Shown: positions 11,742-23,776 of the stretch, one piece after another
Numbering within the stretch: the first letter of the stretch is position 1
Layout of the letters: each line of letters opens with the position of its first letter
Origin: Przewalskia tangutica
Lineage: Eukaryota > Streptophyta > Magnoliopsida > Solanales > Solanaceae
Direction of reading: 5' to 3'
NCBI GenBank assembly: GCA_029844215.1
Contig: CM056723.1
Span: 86,420,790-86,484,789 of the forward strand
Length of the DNA: 64,000 bases
Position numbers and translations under genes: made by a program
The notes under the pieces: model-generated
Databases searched by the model: none
The model's input: the letters and a program-made list of their open reading frames with translations, nothing else
Told to the model about the DNA's origin: nothing

Positions 11742-13962
11742 ATGCGAAGGAGAAGAGGAGTAAATACACTTGTTCCCTTCAACCCGGAGATTGAAAAGAC
11801 TTGCAAGCAGAACCGGAGAAACAAACGAATCTTGGCCTTAATAGCAATGGGAGGCTTGCAGAATAACAATGAGATGAACGAAGGGTTAGGTGATCATCAA
11901 CCTAACCAGAGGATGCCCCGGAGGTTACCAATGGATGTGGAAGAAAGGGTCCAGGTCCAAGCTGAGAGATGTGCTGCCAAGGGTGAATGGAGCACAGACT
12001 TGCATCAGGCTCCCATCAATAGGAGCAAATAATTTCAAAATCAGGCATGCGATCCTGAGTATGGTGCAGAATACAGTTCAATTCGTAGGGTTTCCATTTG
12101 AAGATCCTCATATGCACATAGCAAATTTCTTGGAGCTGTGCGCAACTTTCAAGTATAATGTCGTTACTGACGCCGCCATCCGATTGAGGCTCTTTCCCTT
12201 CTCACTCAGGGATAGAGCAAAAGTTTGGTTGAATTCCCTGCCCACAGACTTTATATTCACATGGCAGGAGTTGGCACAAAAGTTCTTGGCAAAGTTCTTT
12301 CCACCGTCCAAAGCCGCTAAGCTGAGAGGAGAGCTGGAAAATTTTTACCAGGCTGATGGAGAGTCACTCTATGAGGCTTGGGAGAGATTTAAAGATCTGC
12401 AAAGAAAGTGTCCACATCATAACATTGAGCTGTGGAATTTGGTCCATATTTTCTGCAATGGGCTAAGCGGACCACAAGAACCATCATTGGCGCAGCTGCA
12501 GGTGGAACCTTCATGAAGAAGACATCACATGAGGCCCATGATTTGCTAGAAGACATGGCCACCAATAACCATGTGACAGATGATAGAGGGGTAAGTGGAA
12601 GGAGAGCGATAGGAGTTCATGAGATTGATGCCATTACAACGTTAAATGCACAGGTTGCTCTCTTGACCAAGCAACTGTAGCAGAACACAATGTCAGTGAA
12701 TGCAGTTCAGATGTCATTGAGTTGTGAGATGTGTGGGGGTCCTCATACCTTTTATAGGTGCCCATCAGCAGACCCCAACAACATCCCTATTGAGCAAGAA
12801 AAATGTCAGGCAGTGTGGAATTATCAAAGGTCCCAGAACAACCCCTATTCAAATATACCTACAATCAAGGGTGGAGGAATCACCCTAACTTTTCATGGAG
12901 GGGTGATCAAGGGCAACAAAACCAGTTCCGAGGCCAATACCAAAATCAGCAAACATTTAACCAGGCCTCACCTTCCCAACAGTTCAGTACATCTTCTCCA
13001 CAAGAAAAGCCAGACGAATTGCGAGCAGCCTTGTTGACCCTTACGAATTCACAAACTCAGTTCATGGCAGAGACAAGATCCTCTATCAGGAACTTGGAGA
13101 CACAGGTGGGACATCTAGCAAAGATGGCGAATAACAGGCCACATGACACTCTTCCTAGTAATACAGAGATGAATCCCAGAGAGCAGTGTCAGACGGTGCA
13201 GCTGAGAAGTGGGAAACAGCTAGAAAAGCCTACATCTCAGCATGTGGTATAACAGAGAGTTGAGTAGAGAGTAGAGGCAGAGAAGGAGGGGGTTACTGAG
13301 GACCGCCCTATTTTAGAGAAGGCTCTAACAGTTCCAGTGAGGGAATACACAGAGAAGATTCCTTACCCTCAGAGGTTACAAAGGAAAGCAGTTGATAAGA
13401 AATTCTCCAAGTTCTTGGAGGTATTTAGAAAGCTGCACATTAACATCCCTTTCATTGAGGCGTTGGAGAAAATGTCTACTTATTTCAAATTTATGAAGGA
13501 AATTCTTGGGAATAAGAAGAAGCTAGCTGAGTATGAGACAGTGGCATTAATAGAGGAATGCAGTGCCATATTGCAGAAGAAACTGCCCCCAAGCTTAAGG
13601 ATCCAAAGAGCTTCACATTGTCTTGCACAATCTGCAGGGTGACATGTAACAGGGCCCTGTGTGATTTGGGGGCCAGCATAAATCTCATACCCTTGTCCGT
13701 TTTCAAGAGGTTGGGTTTGGGTGAAGCCAAACCAACCACTGTGAGCTTGCAGTTGGCGGATAGGACAGTGGCGCATCCCAAGGGAATAATTGAAGACGTA
13801 TTGGTTAAGGTGGAAAAATTCTTCTTTCCTGCAGACTTCCTCATCCTTGATATGGAGGAATATGATGAAATCCCTGTCATCTTGGGAAGACCATTCTTGG
13901 CAACTGGGAGAGCCTTGATTGATGTGGAAAAAGGCGAGCTGAAACTCAGAGTTGAGGAATAA
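11742..13962 (+). pseudogene. Element B gag-protease (broken)
   Basis: Starts at ATG 11742 with a basic stretch. The conserved gag core lies in another frame at about 12040-12510: it has the FLELCATF, WLNSLP and FFPPSKAAKLRGE motifs usual for plant Athila/Tat gag. After a further frameshift comes a zinc knuckle, CEMCGGPHTFYRC, near 12720-12770. A Gln-rich region follows (12800-13250), then an aspartic protease near 13558-13962 with active-site CDLGASINL (a usual DxG motif) and the closing ILGRPFLATGRALIDV. A TAG at 12678 matches a CAG-to-TAG change. At least three frameshifts prevent translation. Gag would form the particle and protease would mature it. Confidence 0.88.
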
Positions 13963-15838
13963 GAGATGGTGTTCAAGGTGTTTAAACACACTGTTGAACC
14001 CCCAATCATAAGCAAATGTTTTGCAGTCTGCACCGCTAGCACATCAGTTGAGCCAGCACAGGTCAAAGCAGGGGAAATCAGTCCACCAGTACAGGTGAGC
14101 AACGTTAAACCTTCTCTTGGGAAAAAGGAGAAAAATAAAAACAGAAGGCGGAAGAGAAAAATGATTATGAAATGGGTAGGCTGTGGGGTTAAGTTACCTC
14201 AGGACTCTTGATAAGGAACCTGCGTCCGGCTAAAAGACGTTAAAGACAGCGCTACTTGGGAGGCAACCCAAGGTTTTTAAATTTATGCAATTTAGTTTTA
14301 GTTAGAACAGTCTCACGGAAGGTATTGTTTACATGTTGTGATGACAAGTATAGGGCTAAAAAGTGGAGGACGAAAAATGTGAGAGAGGAGAAAAATCGGC
14401 TCGGCGCCACGGCGCCCAGCAGAGGGCCATGGCGCCGAGAATGCAGAAAGGCGCAGGAAGTTGGGCGCCACGGCGCCGAATCAGAGAGCCGCGACGCCGA
14501 AAGTCCAGAAGGCCTCTGAAGTTTCGGCGCCATGGCGCCGATCTCAGGGCCGTGGCGCCGCGACGAAAAATTTGAAAAATAAGAGCCCTAGAAACGATTT
14601 CCCTCTTCCATTCTGACGGGATTTCTGACGTTATCTGCCATGCATTATCCGCCGCCACCGCCACCATTTTAAACCAAGTTTGTAAGTTGTTCCGTTCTTC
14701 TTTTATTTTTGAGTCTTGCACACATTAGGGACAATGTGTGATTTAAGTTTGGGGGGAGTTCTTAGTTATTTTTTATGTGTTTTTGAGTCTTTTTGTGTTA
14801 TTTTCTATGTTTATTTGAGTCTAATTTTTTATTTTTTATAAGATCAGGCATGCTGTAGTTACTTGAAACGCCTAGTGAAGTAAAATTGAATAATGTAATG
14901 GAATTAGAAGCAACCATCTTAACACTTAGGTTAGATATGTCAAAAATTCATGAAGTCAAACTATTTGGGGTATCTTGCTTGATTTATGCATTGTTAGTAA
15001 TTAAACTTATGTGTCTGCTTGCTTGCTATTTGAGGCGAAATAGTTAGGATATGCATGTTAGGGAGATGACTCAGACATTTCTTTGTTAGCCCTTTCTTAC
15101 CATTCTTTGCCTATCCCTGACATTACAATTGTATCCCTAGTCAGCCCTTTTGAGCCTAAAAATAAGATCTTTTCTTTGACACCCTATAATTCCATATTTG
15201 TGCCATAAGTGAAAAATTGAGATGATTGGAATATAAAGTGTTGAAAAAGAGACAAAAGAGATTGAACAATTTTGAAGCACCCCAGTGAAAAAATAATAAT
15301 AAATAGGCAAAAGCCTAAGTTTGGGGGTGCTTGCTATTCATAATACACCTCATTCTCTAAAAAAAGAGAGGAGAAAGATAGGTATGAGGGAAAAAAAGAA
15401 TCAAAAGAAAAAGGAAGAATCGAAAGCAAAAGAGCTTATGGTACGTAAGATTGAGCCTAAAAGCCTATTTTTACCTACCCCTGCCTAAGCCTACATTACA
15501 ACCCTGAAAAGCCCTGAATATCTCTAATATGTGTATCCATATAGCAAGTAAACATGTCATATGGTTTTGAAATTGACATGCATAGTTAGGTATTCTTACT
15601 TCCATTGAGCATGATTAAATTGAATTTGCGAAATATCTGACTTGATGTGTTTAGAATGCTAAAAATCCATGTTATATGTTCCTGCATATTATTCTACTAA
15701 CCTTCATGCTTTTCTAAGTAACAATGATGCAGCAAATTGATCAACGTCTTTGAGTCATTTTATTTTATTTTCTTTCGTGTCTTTGTTTCTATTTTTTAAC
15801 TTTACTCGAGGGCGAGCAAATGTTAAGTTTGGGGTGCT
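13963..15838 (+). other. Element B region lacking pol; 3' non-coding sequence
   Basis: RT, RNase H and integrase would be expected here, but I see none. It opens with a Lys/Arg-rich tail of the gag-protease frame (to about 14211), then a stretch typical of Athila-like elements (AAGACGTTAAAGACAGCGCT and GGGAGGCAACCCAAGG near 14238-14275). A GGCGCC-rich island (14400-14560) and a long AT-rich non-coding tail follow. Two short TTAAGTTTGGGG motifs (14734 and 15823) resemble polypurine-tract sequence, the second directly before the 3' LTR. Confidence 0.75.
14400..14560. repeat. GGCGCC palindrome cluster in element B
   Basis: Three near-perfect 14-mers: GGCGCCACGGCGCC at 14403-14416 and 14464-14477, and GGCGCCATGGCGCC at 14526-14539. 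Single GGCGCC and GGGCCRYGGCGCC variants lie between them. Strongly GC-rich compared with its surroundings. Confidence 0.9.
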
Positions 15839-17064
15839 TTATTGGTGTATTTTATATACACCTTTTGAGTCATTTTTAGTTAGTCTTTTGCCTATTTTTG
15901 TACAAATATGTGTCGTGTTAGGATATATTTTCTTTCTTTTGAGTCACAATGGTTTAAAGTGATACATTGGCGAGAAGGAGCGAAAAGAGGGCAGAAACAG
16001 AGGTTTCAGAGCTCAAAAAGCTGAAAAGTTGGCAACCCGGCGAGAAAGCGGCCATGGCCTAACTAACTGAAGCAGAGCGCCACGGCGCCCAGGAGCAGAG
16101 CGAGTTTTCAGCGCGCGCTTGGTCAGCGCGTGGCGCCAACGCGGGAAAATTGCCAAATCCGAATAGTAATGGGCCAAGGCCAAGAAGGAAAAGGTTTGGG
16201 ACGTTTTTGGTGATATAAAAAGGACCTTTAGGTTAGATTTGAAGAGTTCCACACTTTACAATTCATCACAACTTGGAGATCAAGATTAGAGACTTATTTT
16301 TGAGTAATTTCTTGTTCTTTATTTTATTTCTTTTTTGTGTATGTTGGATATTAGTATAGTTCTTGGCATGTCTATGGCTAGGAACTAACTTAATTTAGGG
16401 CTTTCCATGTCGAATCGCTTGAACCCCGTTCTTATGAATTAATGCATGTTTTGGTTTCTTCTTATTATTGTTGAGATTTATTCAATAATTGTTTTGATTG
16501 CTTGGTAATTAATTGATCACTAATTATCATAACTTATATGATTTCTAATCGAAAGCCGAAAGGGGAGATTGTGAATATGCTATAGTTGAATAAACATAGG
16601 TTTAAATCGTGGACGAAAGTACCCCGATACTTGTGTAGCTTAATAGGTTATTGCTCTTAATCCTCATTTGTAGTCAATCTTGTCATCGAAAGATAGAAGG
16701 GTTCTACATTGGGGTTGAGTGTTCATATTACCTTAACAGGAGTATAAAACGGCTTAGTTAACCTGCTATCTCAAAATAGAAAAAGAACCATAATTATTTG
16801 CATTAACGAGTAAAGCTAGCGGATAGTTGAGGAGATTTGGAAGCCCTATTTCCACCATATCTGAAGTAAAGTAAAGTAATTTATTTAGTATCTATAATCA
16901 TAGCTATAAACAATTCATCAAATTATCGGTTACTAAATAGATACTACAGAATAGAGGTTGATAGTTGGACACTAATCCCTGAGGACGATAACTCGATCTT
17001 CTAGACTATATTAGTTGTCACGACACGTGCAGTTACGTTTAGTGTGTGCATAAATCGCGCAACA
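15839..17064 (+). repeat. Element B 3' LTR
   Basis: 1226 bp, ending GCGCAACA at the TSD. The first two bases are TT where TG is expected, a likely point change. It aligns along its length with the 5' LTR pieces and the nested solo LTR, with moderate divergence. Confidence 0.9.
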
Positions 17065-17393
17065 CAGACATACATGGTGCTATGGGGTTCACTCTTCTAT
17101 ATAGCATGATGTGATTCCTTTTATAAAAATAGATGTACATAGTACTTTGGGTTAATTCCCGGATTTTACATGACATGATAGTGCCTTGAATTTAATAAAA
17201 TGAGAGTACATCATACTTATTCTATTAAGAAGTTAAGGGCTACTTAACTTGCTTATGTTATTCAGGATAGCCTTTAGTGTTAGTGTTAGATTATTTATTA
17301 CGGGGTAAATCCCCGGGACATTATACATTTCCGTGGATTTTCTCCCCACGATGCGAGTATGACGTATATACTCATTGCGGGCCCACAGGGTCC

Positions 17394-17460
17394 ATGCGGG
17401 TGAAATAGTCCCATGCGGGGCAAATTGCCCTATGCGGGTCCACAAGACCTATGCGGGTGA
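17394..17460 (+). repeat. 19-bp repeat ATGCGGG in element A 5' LTR
   Basis: ATGCGGG starts at 17394, 17413, 17432 and 17451, exactly 19 bp apart, within looser repeats of ATGCGGGTGAAATAGTCCC. The 3' LTR has five phased sites (38128, 38147, 38166, 38185, 38204), two with one substitution. Confidence 0.9.
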
Positions 17461-17942
17461 AATAGTCCTAGGAGTAGGATTGCATAATGATACTACGGGC
17501 GGGTGACCCTAATTTGATCATAAGCTTCCTATTTTTAAACGGTAAAGTTTACTCTTATTTACTCTCGTTATTAATAAGGCACTGTGTACTCTTAATTTGG
17601 TTATCATACATGTCTCCAGCTTATTTTAGATTATATAATTTCATTATAGTACTTTAAGTTTCACATACTTGGTACATATTTTATCGACCCCTTTCTAAGT
17701 AAATTGCGTTCATGCAGTATAGGTAAGAGTTCTCGATCCTCACTCTTAGGATCACTGTTTAACTTTTGGGAAGCTCCATTACTCCGGAGGCTTATCTTTT
17801 TGTACGGATCCCTGTTGTTGTAGATTTATGTACATTAAGGGGTATGGCGGGGCCCTGTCCCGTCATAGATATAGGGTCCAAACTCTAAGAGGTCTGTAGT
17901 CATGTATGTGGGTTGGACTTGTAATAGATGTAGCTCTTTTGT

Positions 17943-17945
<3 letters not shown>

Positions 17946-17986
<41 letters not shown>
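17946..17986. repeat. (TA)n microsatellite in element A 5' LTR
   Basis: About 20 TA units. The 3' LTR carries about 16 at 38705-38736. Confidence 0.95.
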
Positions 17987-17991
<5 letters not shown>

Positions 17992-18142
17992 AGTTGGCCT
18001 TATCGGCTAGCCTGGTTCTTATTTGACATTACTGCATGTCTATGAGCTTTATTTATATTCCGCTGGTTATCTCTGATGTATACCTGTAAGGGTGCCTAGG
18101 TAGGGCACCAGTCGCGGGCCCGGGGTCGGGTCGTGACAAAAA

Positions 18143-18154
18143 TGGTATCAGAGC
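18143..18154 (+). promoter_or_regulatory. Element A primer-binding site (initiator Met-tRNA)
   Basis: TGGTATCAGAGC lies four bases after the 5' LTR end GTGACA. It is complementary to the 3' end of plant initiator Met-tRNA, the usual primer of copia and many chromoviruses. Confidence 0.92.
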
Positions 18155-19089
18155 AGTTAGTCCTCGGAATTTGTCTACAGACCGTGTCTAGTAGAGTCTT
18201 GATTATCGGTCTGTTGTGCACCACATCTATAATTAGGAGGCTACATGATATTTTGGATTGGTTTCCATTTTTCTGATTCTGAGATCGTGTAGTAGAGTTG
18301 TGTTAGTAGGTTGATCTCTCTCTGACGTAATCTTGTGTATCAGTTATGCCTCCACAGAAGACAACATCGACCCAGAAGGGCAAGTCAGCAGTAGGAGCTG
18401 CTAGTAGGACGTAGAGAGTCACTAGGGCTCAGGCCCAGACTATGCCAGAGGTTGTGGCCCAGTCGGCAAATTCGGTGTCACGACCCGTTCCCGGGCCCGT
18501 GACTGGTGCCTTACCCGGGAACCCAAGTAGACATACATCAGAGTAACCAGCGGAATATAAACTTTGCAAACATGAAACAGTTTATCCAAGAAAAGGATGC
18601 CTTTTGGCATGTATATAAATACCAAAAGTGAACAGTTACATCCCAAAAATTACAACAGGACTACAGACCTCTAAGAATGTAAACAACTATGACGGGACAG
18701 GGCCCCGCCATACCCTGAATGTACATAAACCTACAATGACAGGGAAATCATACCCAAAAGACAAGCCTCCGGAGAAACGGGGCTTTCCCAAAAGCAGAAT
18801 AGTGATCCTAGGAGCGGGGATCAACAACCGGAGTACCTCTACCTGCGGCATGAACGCACGGCCGAAGGAGGTCGATAACAGTACCAAGTATGTGAATCGT
18901 AAATCTTGATATATATATATAAAACTATAACATTTTAAAATCAATTCACAAATATGTACGAAACAACCCAATTTAACCGCACATAGTGCCACATCATAAA
19001 CAAGAGCAAAATAGATATAACGTAACTGGTCTTTTCTAGGCCTCTAATGATCGAAGCAAGGCCAATCGCCCATAGTATCATTATGCGAG

Positions 19090-19335
19090 CCTAATCCTGG
19101 AACTCCCGCAGTCCGTATAGGCCACCTAGGCCCGCATGAGGTATTCCTCGCATCGGGGGTAGCTAACCCTCGGCATCGTCCTGGACTCCCGCAATCCGCA
19201 TGGACCGCATGAGGTATTCCTCGCATCGGCGTAACACACCCGGAGTGATCATCCTGGAACTCCCGCAGCTCCGCATAGGTCACATGGACCCGCATGAGGT
19301 ATTCCTCGCATCGGGGGTGGCTAACCCTCGGCTCG
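19090..19335. repeat. CCCGCATGAGG repeats in the family-D solo LTR
   Basis: Three imperfect units of roughly 80-110 bp, each with CTCCCGCA, then CCGCATGAGGTATTCCTCGC and ATCGG. Similar blocks are at 43020-43280, 48850-49110, 54240-54510 and 60230-60490 in the other family-D LTRs. Confidence 0.8.
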
Positions 19336-20037
19336 TAACAAGTCAGGGGGGTAAGTGATATAATATCAGCACAACGGGCTTATCGTTAAACAACATCAGC
19401 ACAACAAGAACATCCTCTTTATACAAACGTCACAAGATACTAACACACTTAGCATCATAACATGTTTATTTATCAAACCAACTTACCACATCTTCAGAAA
19501 TCATTACAAGGCTTTTATAAACAAATAAGTAAACTGTTCCTTTTATCTTTCTTAAGTCGTTATACCTAACTTCCCATAAAGCTAGTATAACACTTAAGCT
19601 TTTTGTTTTTAAAACCAAGTATTACTTTTCTTCCAAAAATGATTCATAACTCTTTTTGAAATATTCAAGATTCTTATTATTTAGAACTCAAGTCCAAAGA
19701 CATCAAAGTAAAGCCCAATTTAGTTTAACACACGTACGTCTACCGTACTATATATATTTCACAAATATCATGCTCAAAGGGATAGGAAGAATCACATACC
19801 TCGTCGGCTAAATCCACTTGCCAATTCGGATATGTCGCACGCAGAGTGTCAACCTATAATAGTCAAAACACGCCTATCAACTTCTAGTTTTACGTGAGAT
19901 TCTTCTTAGTAAGATTTCTCTTAGTCTACGAAAAATTGGGCAGCACCTCCCCCGTTTCTACTCAATTCTCCACCTTTTTCAAGGCCCGATAATAGTAACC
20001 AACATGCCATAAATAAGGCGCAATAATTCCAAAATTT

Positions 20038-20300
20038 AAAGAAGGGGATCACACGCCCAAACGGAACGCGATTAACAATCTTCCCCTTAACAACAACAAT
20101 AATTAAAGAAGGGGATCACACGCCCAAACGGAACGCGATTAACAATCTTCCCCTTAATAACAACAATAATTAAAGAAGGGGATCACACGCCCAAACGGAA
20201 CGCGATTAACAATCTTCCCCTTAACAACAACAATAATTAAAGAAGGGGATCACACGCCCAAACGGAACGTGATTAACAATCTTCCCCTTAACAACAACAA
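20038..20300. repeat. 67-bp tandem repeat, four copies
   Basis: Units start at 20038, 20105, 20172 and 20239, each beginning AAAGAAGGGGATCACACGCC. They are nearly identical, with one C-to-T change in the fourth. This expansion is absent from the other family-D LTRs here. Confidence 0.95.
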
Positions 20301-20301
20301 T

Positions 20302-20365
20302 GTAAATACAGTCCAAAGTAAATACAGTCCAAAGTAAATACAATCCAAAGTAAATACAGTCCTTA
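20302..20365. repeat. 16-bp tandem repeat, four copies
   Basis: GTAAATACAGTCCAAA starts at 20302, 20318, 20334 and 20350, directly after the 67-bp array. The third has one substitution and the fourth has a changed end. Confidence 0.95.
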
Positions 20366-21053
20366 AGTTGGGGTCCTTGGCCAACTTTTACAATTTTACT
20401 TATCCAATTACTTCATTAGTCTTCCAACTTATATTCCAATCTTAATATAAGTTATAGTTTCTTTGTTGTTAACTTCTTAGTCAAGTAATGGATACATTTT
20501 TACCATTTTAATGGCTAATATGCCAATTCTCCTTTTAACAAGTTAACAAGATCCAAATCTTTCCTTATATCTCATACTCCATAATATACTTCCAATATAT
20601 GTATAATATCCAATATACATAATAATCAACTTCACAAAGAGGTTAAGGTTCATTACCTCAAAATAGCCCAAAAATATCCAAGAACTTAAAGTCGTTCCTA
20701 AGAAAGTTTTAGCTCCAAATCTTTGTGTTCCAAACCACCACAAGTCACCCTTAGAAGTTCCTAACCAACTTCTATTCAAGAATTAACTCCAAAAAGTGAA
20801 GAACACTTAGGCTCCATTTTATTCTAACTCTCGGCCAAGGGAGGAAATTTGAGGCTAGGGGTGTGAAATCTTGTCTAACTTTTGGTTACTAATCTTCCTA
20901 ATACATTAAGGAAGAACACTTAGAAGTTTAAGAATTATTGGACAACAATTGCTCAAAAATAAAGGGGTTGGACGAGAGCACTAGGGAGGGAGAGAAAAAT
21001 ATTTTCAAGTCTTGAAATGTTCTAAGTGTGGAAGATTTCATCAACTAGAGGTG

Positions 21054-21062
21054 TTTATATAG
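21054..21062 (-). promoter_or_regulatory. TATA-like box in the family-D solo LTR
   Basis: CTATATAAA on the minus strand. The other family-D LTRs have CTATAAATA at the equivalent place. Confidence 0.45.
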
Positions 21063-22710
21063 GACAACCAAGGGCTAGGATTGAAGCATGTGTATGGTAT
21101 AGATTGAGGACAAGTGTTTGTGTGGGTCCCTTTGTCCACTTGTCCCACAAATGCCATGCAAGACTTTTGACCACTTGTCTTGCCCACTAACTTGAAAAAA
21201 ACGTCCATAATGCCATGTAAATGTCATGCAAGACTTTGACCACTTGTCTTGCCCACTAGTCTTGAAAAAAACGTCCACCCATGTCCACTTGGGGTGACAC
21301 ATGTCGCCCTCCTATTGGTCCAAAATATTTTATCTCTCGGAAAAATTTCATAATTGGAAAAAACATATTGAAAACGTAAAATTTCCTTCACAAGGTTCGG
21401 AATATTTTCCGTCGGAAAACAATTCTTTCATTCTTACCCTAATTAGGGTTTATACATTCGTACGTACATCCTCACATACATACTCCGGAACTACGGGGTA
21501 TAACATTCGGTTATACCGATAGTACTAGAGGAGCTTACAGCAGCTGCAGCTCCAGAGGTTTCGATACCTGAGCCTCTAGTTCCTCAGCCATGGGCAGAGG
21601 ATAGGGACTACGGAGATACAGTCCACTTACTGGACAGGATAGTGGCAGGGCAGCACAGACAGGAGTTGATAGCGAACCCTAGAGCAGACAGTTTGAGGGT
21701 TCGACATTTTTTGTGTTGCAATCCGCCAGAGTTCTATGGGTCGAGACCTGAGGATGATCCTCAGGAGTTCATTCGGCAGATATAGCGGACTATGCGGGTG
21801 ATTAAGGCCTCGGAGGCTGAGTCAGTTGTACTAGCTTCTTACCGATTACGCGATGTTGCAGTGAACTGGTTTGAGTCGTGGGAACTATCCAGAGGCGATT
21901 GGGCTCCTCCAGCCATTTGGGACGAGTTCACGGAGGCCTTCCTAGATCACTTCTTGCCTTCTGAGATGAGGAGAGCCCGGGTTGATAGGTTTCTGACATT
22001 GCGGCAGGGTGGCAGGACCATCAGAGAGTATAGCCTAGAGTTCGACTCATTGGCTAGGTATGCGCCCGCTATTGTGGCTGACATGGCGGATAAAGTTCAC
22101 CGCTATGTGATAGGGCTAGACCGCTACTTGGTTGATAGATGCATGGCAGTGGCTCTTCTGCCATGTATGGATATTTCCAGGATCCAGGCATACGCACAGG
22201 GAGTGGAAAAGCGACATAGAAGTCACCGGGCGAGACCCGATATAAGAGGCGGGGCAGCGTGGTTTTGGGTAACTTTCGAGGCGGACAGCCTCAGCAGAAA
22301 TCTAGGTCTGCGTCTCGGCCAAGACAGTACTCCTCTCCGCCTTACGCGAGCGGTTTGATCATCCGGGTTATTCGGGAGCAGGTCATGGCTCCAGAGCTTC
22401 GGGTTTCTAGGAGAACAGAGGTACTAGCCAGATGAGGCCACCTTTACCTCAGTGTGGTCGATGCGGTAGGTCCCATAATGGGGAGTGTCGTATTGCTTCG
22501 GGAGCCTATTTCTCTTGCGGCCAACAGGGCCATTTTAAGAGGGATTGTTTGACCAGAGGCGGCACGGGTAGTATGGTTCAGCCTACAGGGTCAGTTGTCG
22601 GGTCATCATCTTCTGTGGTCATGCGCCTCGGAGGGCATGATTTTTACGGGCCAGCAGGCCACGGTAGAGGTCGTGGCAGAGTTCCTATTTCTAGCGGTCC
22701 TCCGAACTGC

Positions 22711-23776
22711 ATCTATGCCTTAGCTAGTCGACAAGATCAGGAGACTTCGCCGGATGTCATCACAGGTATACTATTGATTTCATGCTGTGATATTTATGCT
22801 TTGATAGATCCGGGTTCTACCTTGTCCTATAAATCTCCTCTTATTGCTGGTAGAATAGGAATAGAACCTGTGTCGATAGAACCGTTTGAGGTAGCTATGC
22901 CAGTGGGTGATTCGGTGGTAGCCGAGCGGGTATATAAGGATTTCCCAGTGATTATACACAGTCTTCAGACCCTAGCAGACTTGATAGAGCTGGATATGAT
23001 AGATTTTGATGTCATTATGGGTATGGACTGGTTGACTTCTTGTTATGCCAATGTTGACTGTAGAGAGAGATTGATTCGATTCCAGTTTCTCGGTCAGCCG
23101 TTTATTGAGTGGAAAGGGGATACTGCGTCGCCGAGGGGTAGGTTTATTTCTTACCTCAAGGCTAGGAAGATGGTTCAGAAAGGGTATATTTATCATCTTA
23201 TTCGGGTGTTCGATACGGAGGCTGAGGTGCCAGTTCTTCAGTCGGTTCCGGTGGTTAAAGAATTTCCGGATGTTTTTCCAAATGATCTCTCAGGTATTCC
23301 TCCAGAGCGGGAGATAGAGTTTTGTATTGATGTTCTGCCAGATACTCGACCTATATCAATTCCTCCGTACAGAATGACACCTGCTGAGTTGAAAGAGTTG
23401 AAGGACCAGCTGAAAGACTTGCTGGAGAAAGGCTTTATTAAGCCTAGTACTTCACCTTGCGGAGCGCCGATATTATTTGTGAAGAAGAAGGATGGAACGC
23501 TGCGTATGTGTATTGACTACAGGCAGCTGAACAAGGTAACCATCAAGAATAGGTACCCCCTCACCTCAGTTGCAGGGTGCAAAGTGTTTCTCCAAGATAG
23601 ACATGCGATCCGATTATCATCAGGTACGAGTTAGAGAGGAAGATATCCCGAAGACTACATTCAGGACCCGGTACGGGCATTATGAGTTCAGGGTGATGTC
23701 GTTCGGATTGACTAATGCTCCAGCGGTATTTATGGATTTAATGATCCGGGTGTTCAAGCCATTTCTAGATACGTTT
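22711..23776 (+). pseudogene. Element A protease and RT (N-terminal part)
   Basis: Follows gag in the same frame. Protease is seen as ALIDPGSTLSY (DPGST in place of the more usual DTGAT/DSGAT-type motif) and VIMGMDWL. RT begins with PPYRMTPAELKELK and GFIKPSTSPCGAPILFVKKKDGT, then MCIDYRQLNKVTIKNRYPL. Near 23555 a loss of about 30 bp removes the usual PRIDDLFDQL segment and shifts frame. RT continues in another frame (GAKCFSKIDMRSDYHQV, SFGLTNAPAVF) to the element C insertion at 23776. Confidence 0.9.

Larger units (their letters stand above)
9120..17064 (+). mobile_element. Element B: Athila-like Ty3/gypsy, gag-protease only
   Basis: Inserted in element A's 5' LTR with TSD cagac at 9115-9119 and 17065-17069. 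It starts TGATCGGTGT and ends GCGCAACA. The primer site at 11584-11601 matches the 3' end of tRNA-Asp apart from one base. Gag and an aspartic protease are recognisable (11742-13962). No RT, RNase H or integrase is found in the 1.9 kb that follows, so the element is non-autonomous. LTRs are about 1.21-1.23 kb. A solo LTR of the same family is nested in its 5' LTR. Confidence 0.92.
7259..18138 (+). repeat. Element A 5' LTR, split by element B
   Basis: The LTR is present as 7259-9119 and 17065-18138, split by element B. It matches the 3' LTR at 35942-38888 along its length with scattered substitutions and small indels, so A is not among the youngest insertions here. It contains a TATATAAGG box (8745-8753), a GGCGCC-rich patch (8811-8910), a 19-bp repeat (17394 onward) and a TA microsatellite (17946-17986). 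Confidence 0.93.
18476..21505 (-). mobile_element. Family-D solo LTR in element A gag
   Basis: 3030 bp, starts TGTCACGACCCG and ends GGGGTATAACA, TSD ttcgg at 18471-18475 and 21506-21510. The termini and body match the LTRs of elements E and D, in the same minus orientation. No internal region or second LTR is present, so it is a recombined solo LTR. It has three internal tandem arrays and a minus-strand TATA-like box at 21054-21062. Confidence 0.92.
18346..22710 (+). pseudogene. Element A gag, split by a solo LTR
   Basis: ATG at 18346 (MPPQKTTSTQKGK start, like C's MPPRR start) runs to 18475, where a family-D solo LTR interrupts it. It resumes at 21506 with the gag core: FYGSRPEDDPQEFI, then a conserved capsid-like region (21792-22358). 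A frameshift near 22360 leads to a second frame with a zinc-knuckle region, CGRCGRSHNGEC then CGQQGHFKRDC (about 22447-22545). In-frame TAG stops at about 18413 and 21784 sit where relatives have CAG. Gag would build the particle and package RNA. The product is not expressible. Confidence 0.88.

Noticed and set aside
13491..14102. Long minus-strand open stretches opposite element B's protease
   Set aside because: They are antisense shadows of the gag-protease frame; the plus strand gives clear protease motifs.
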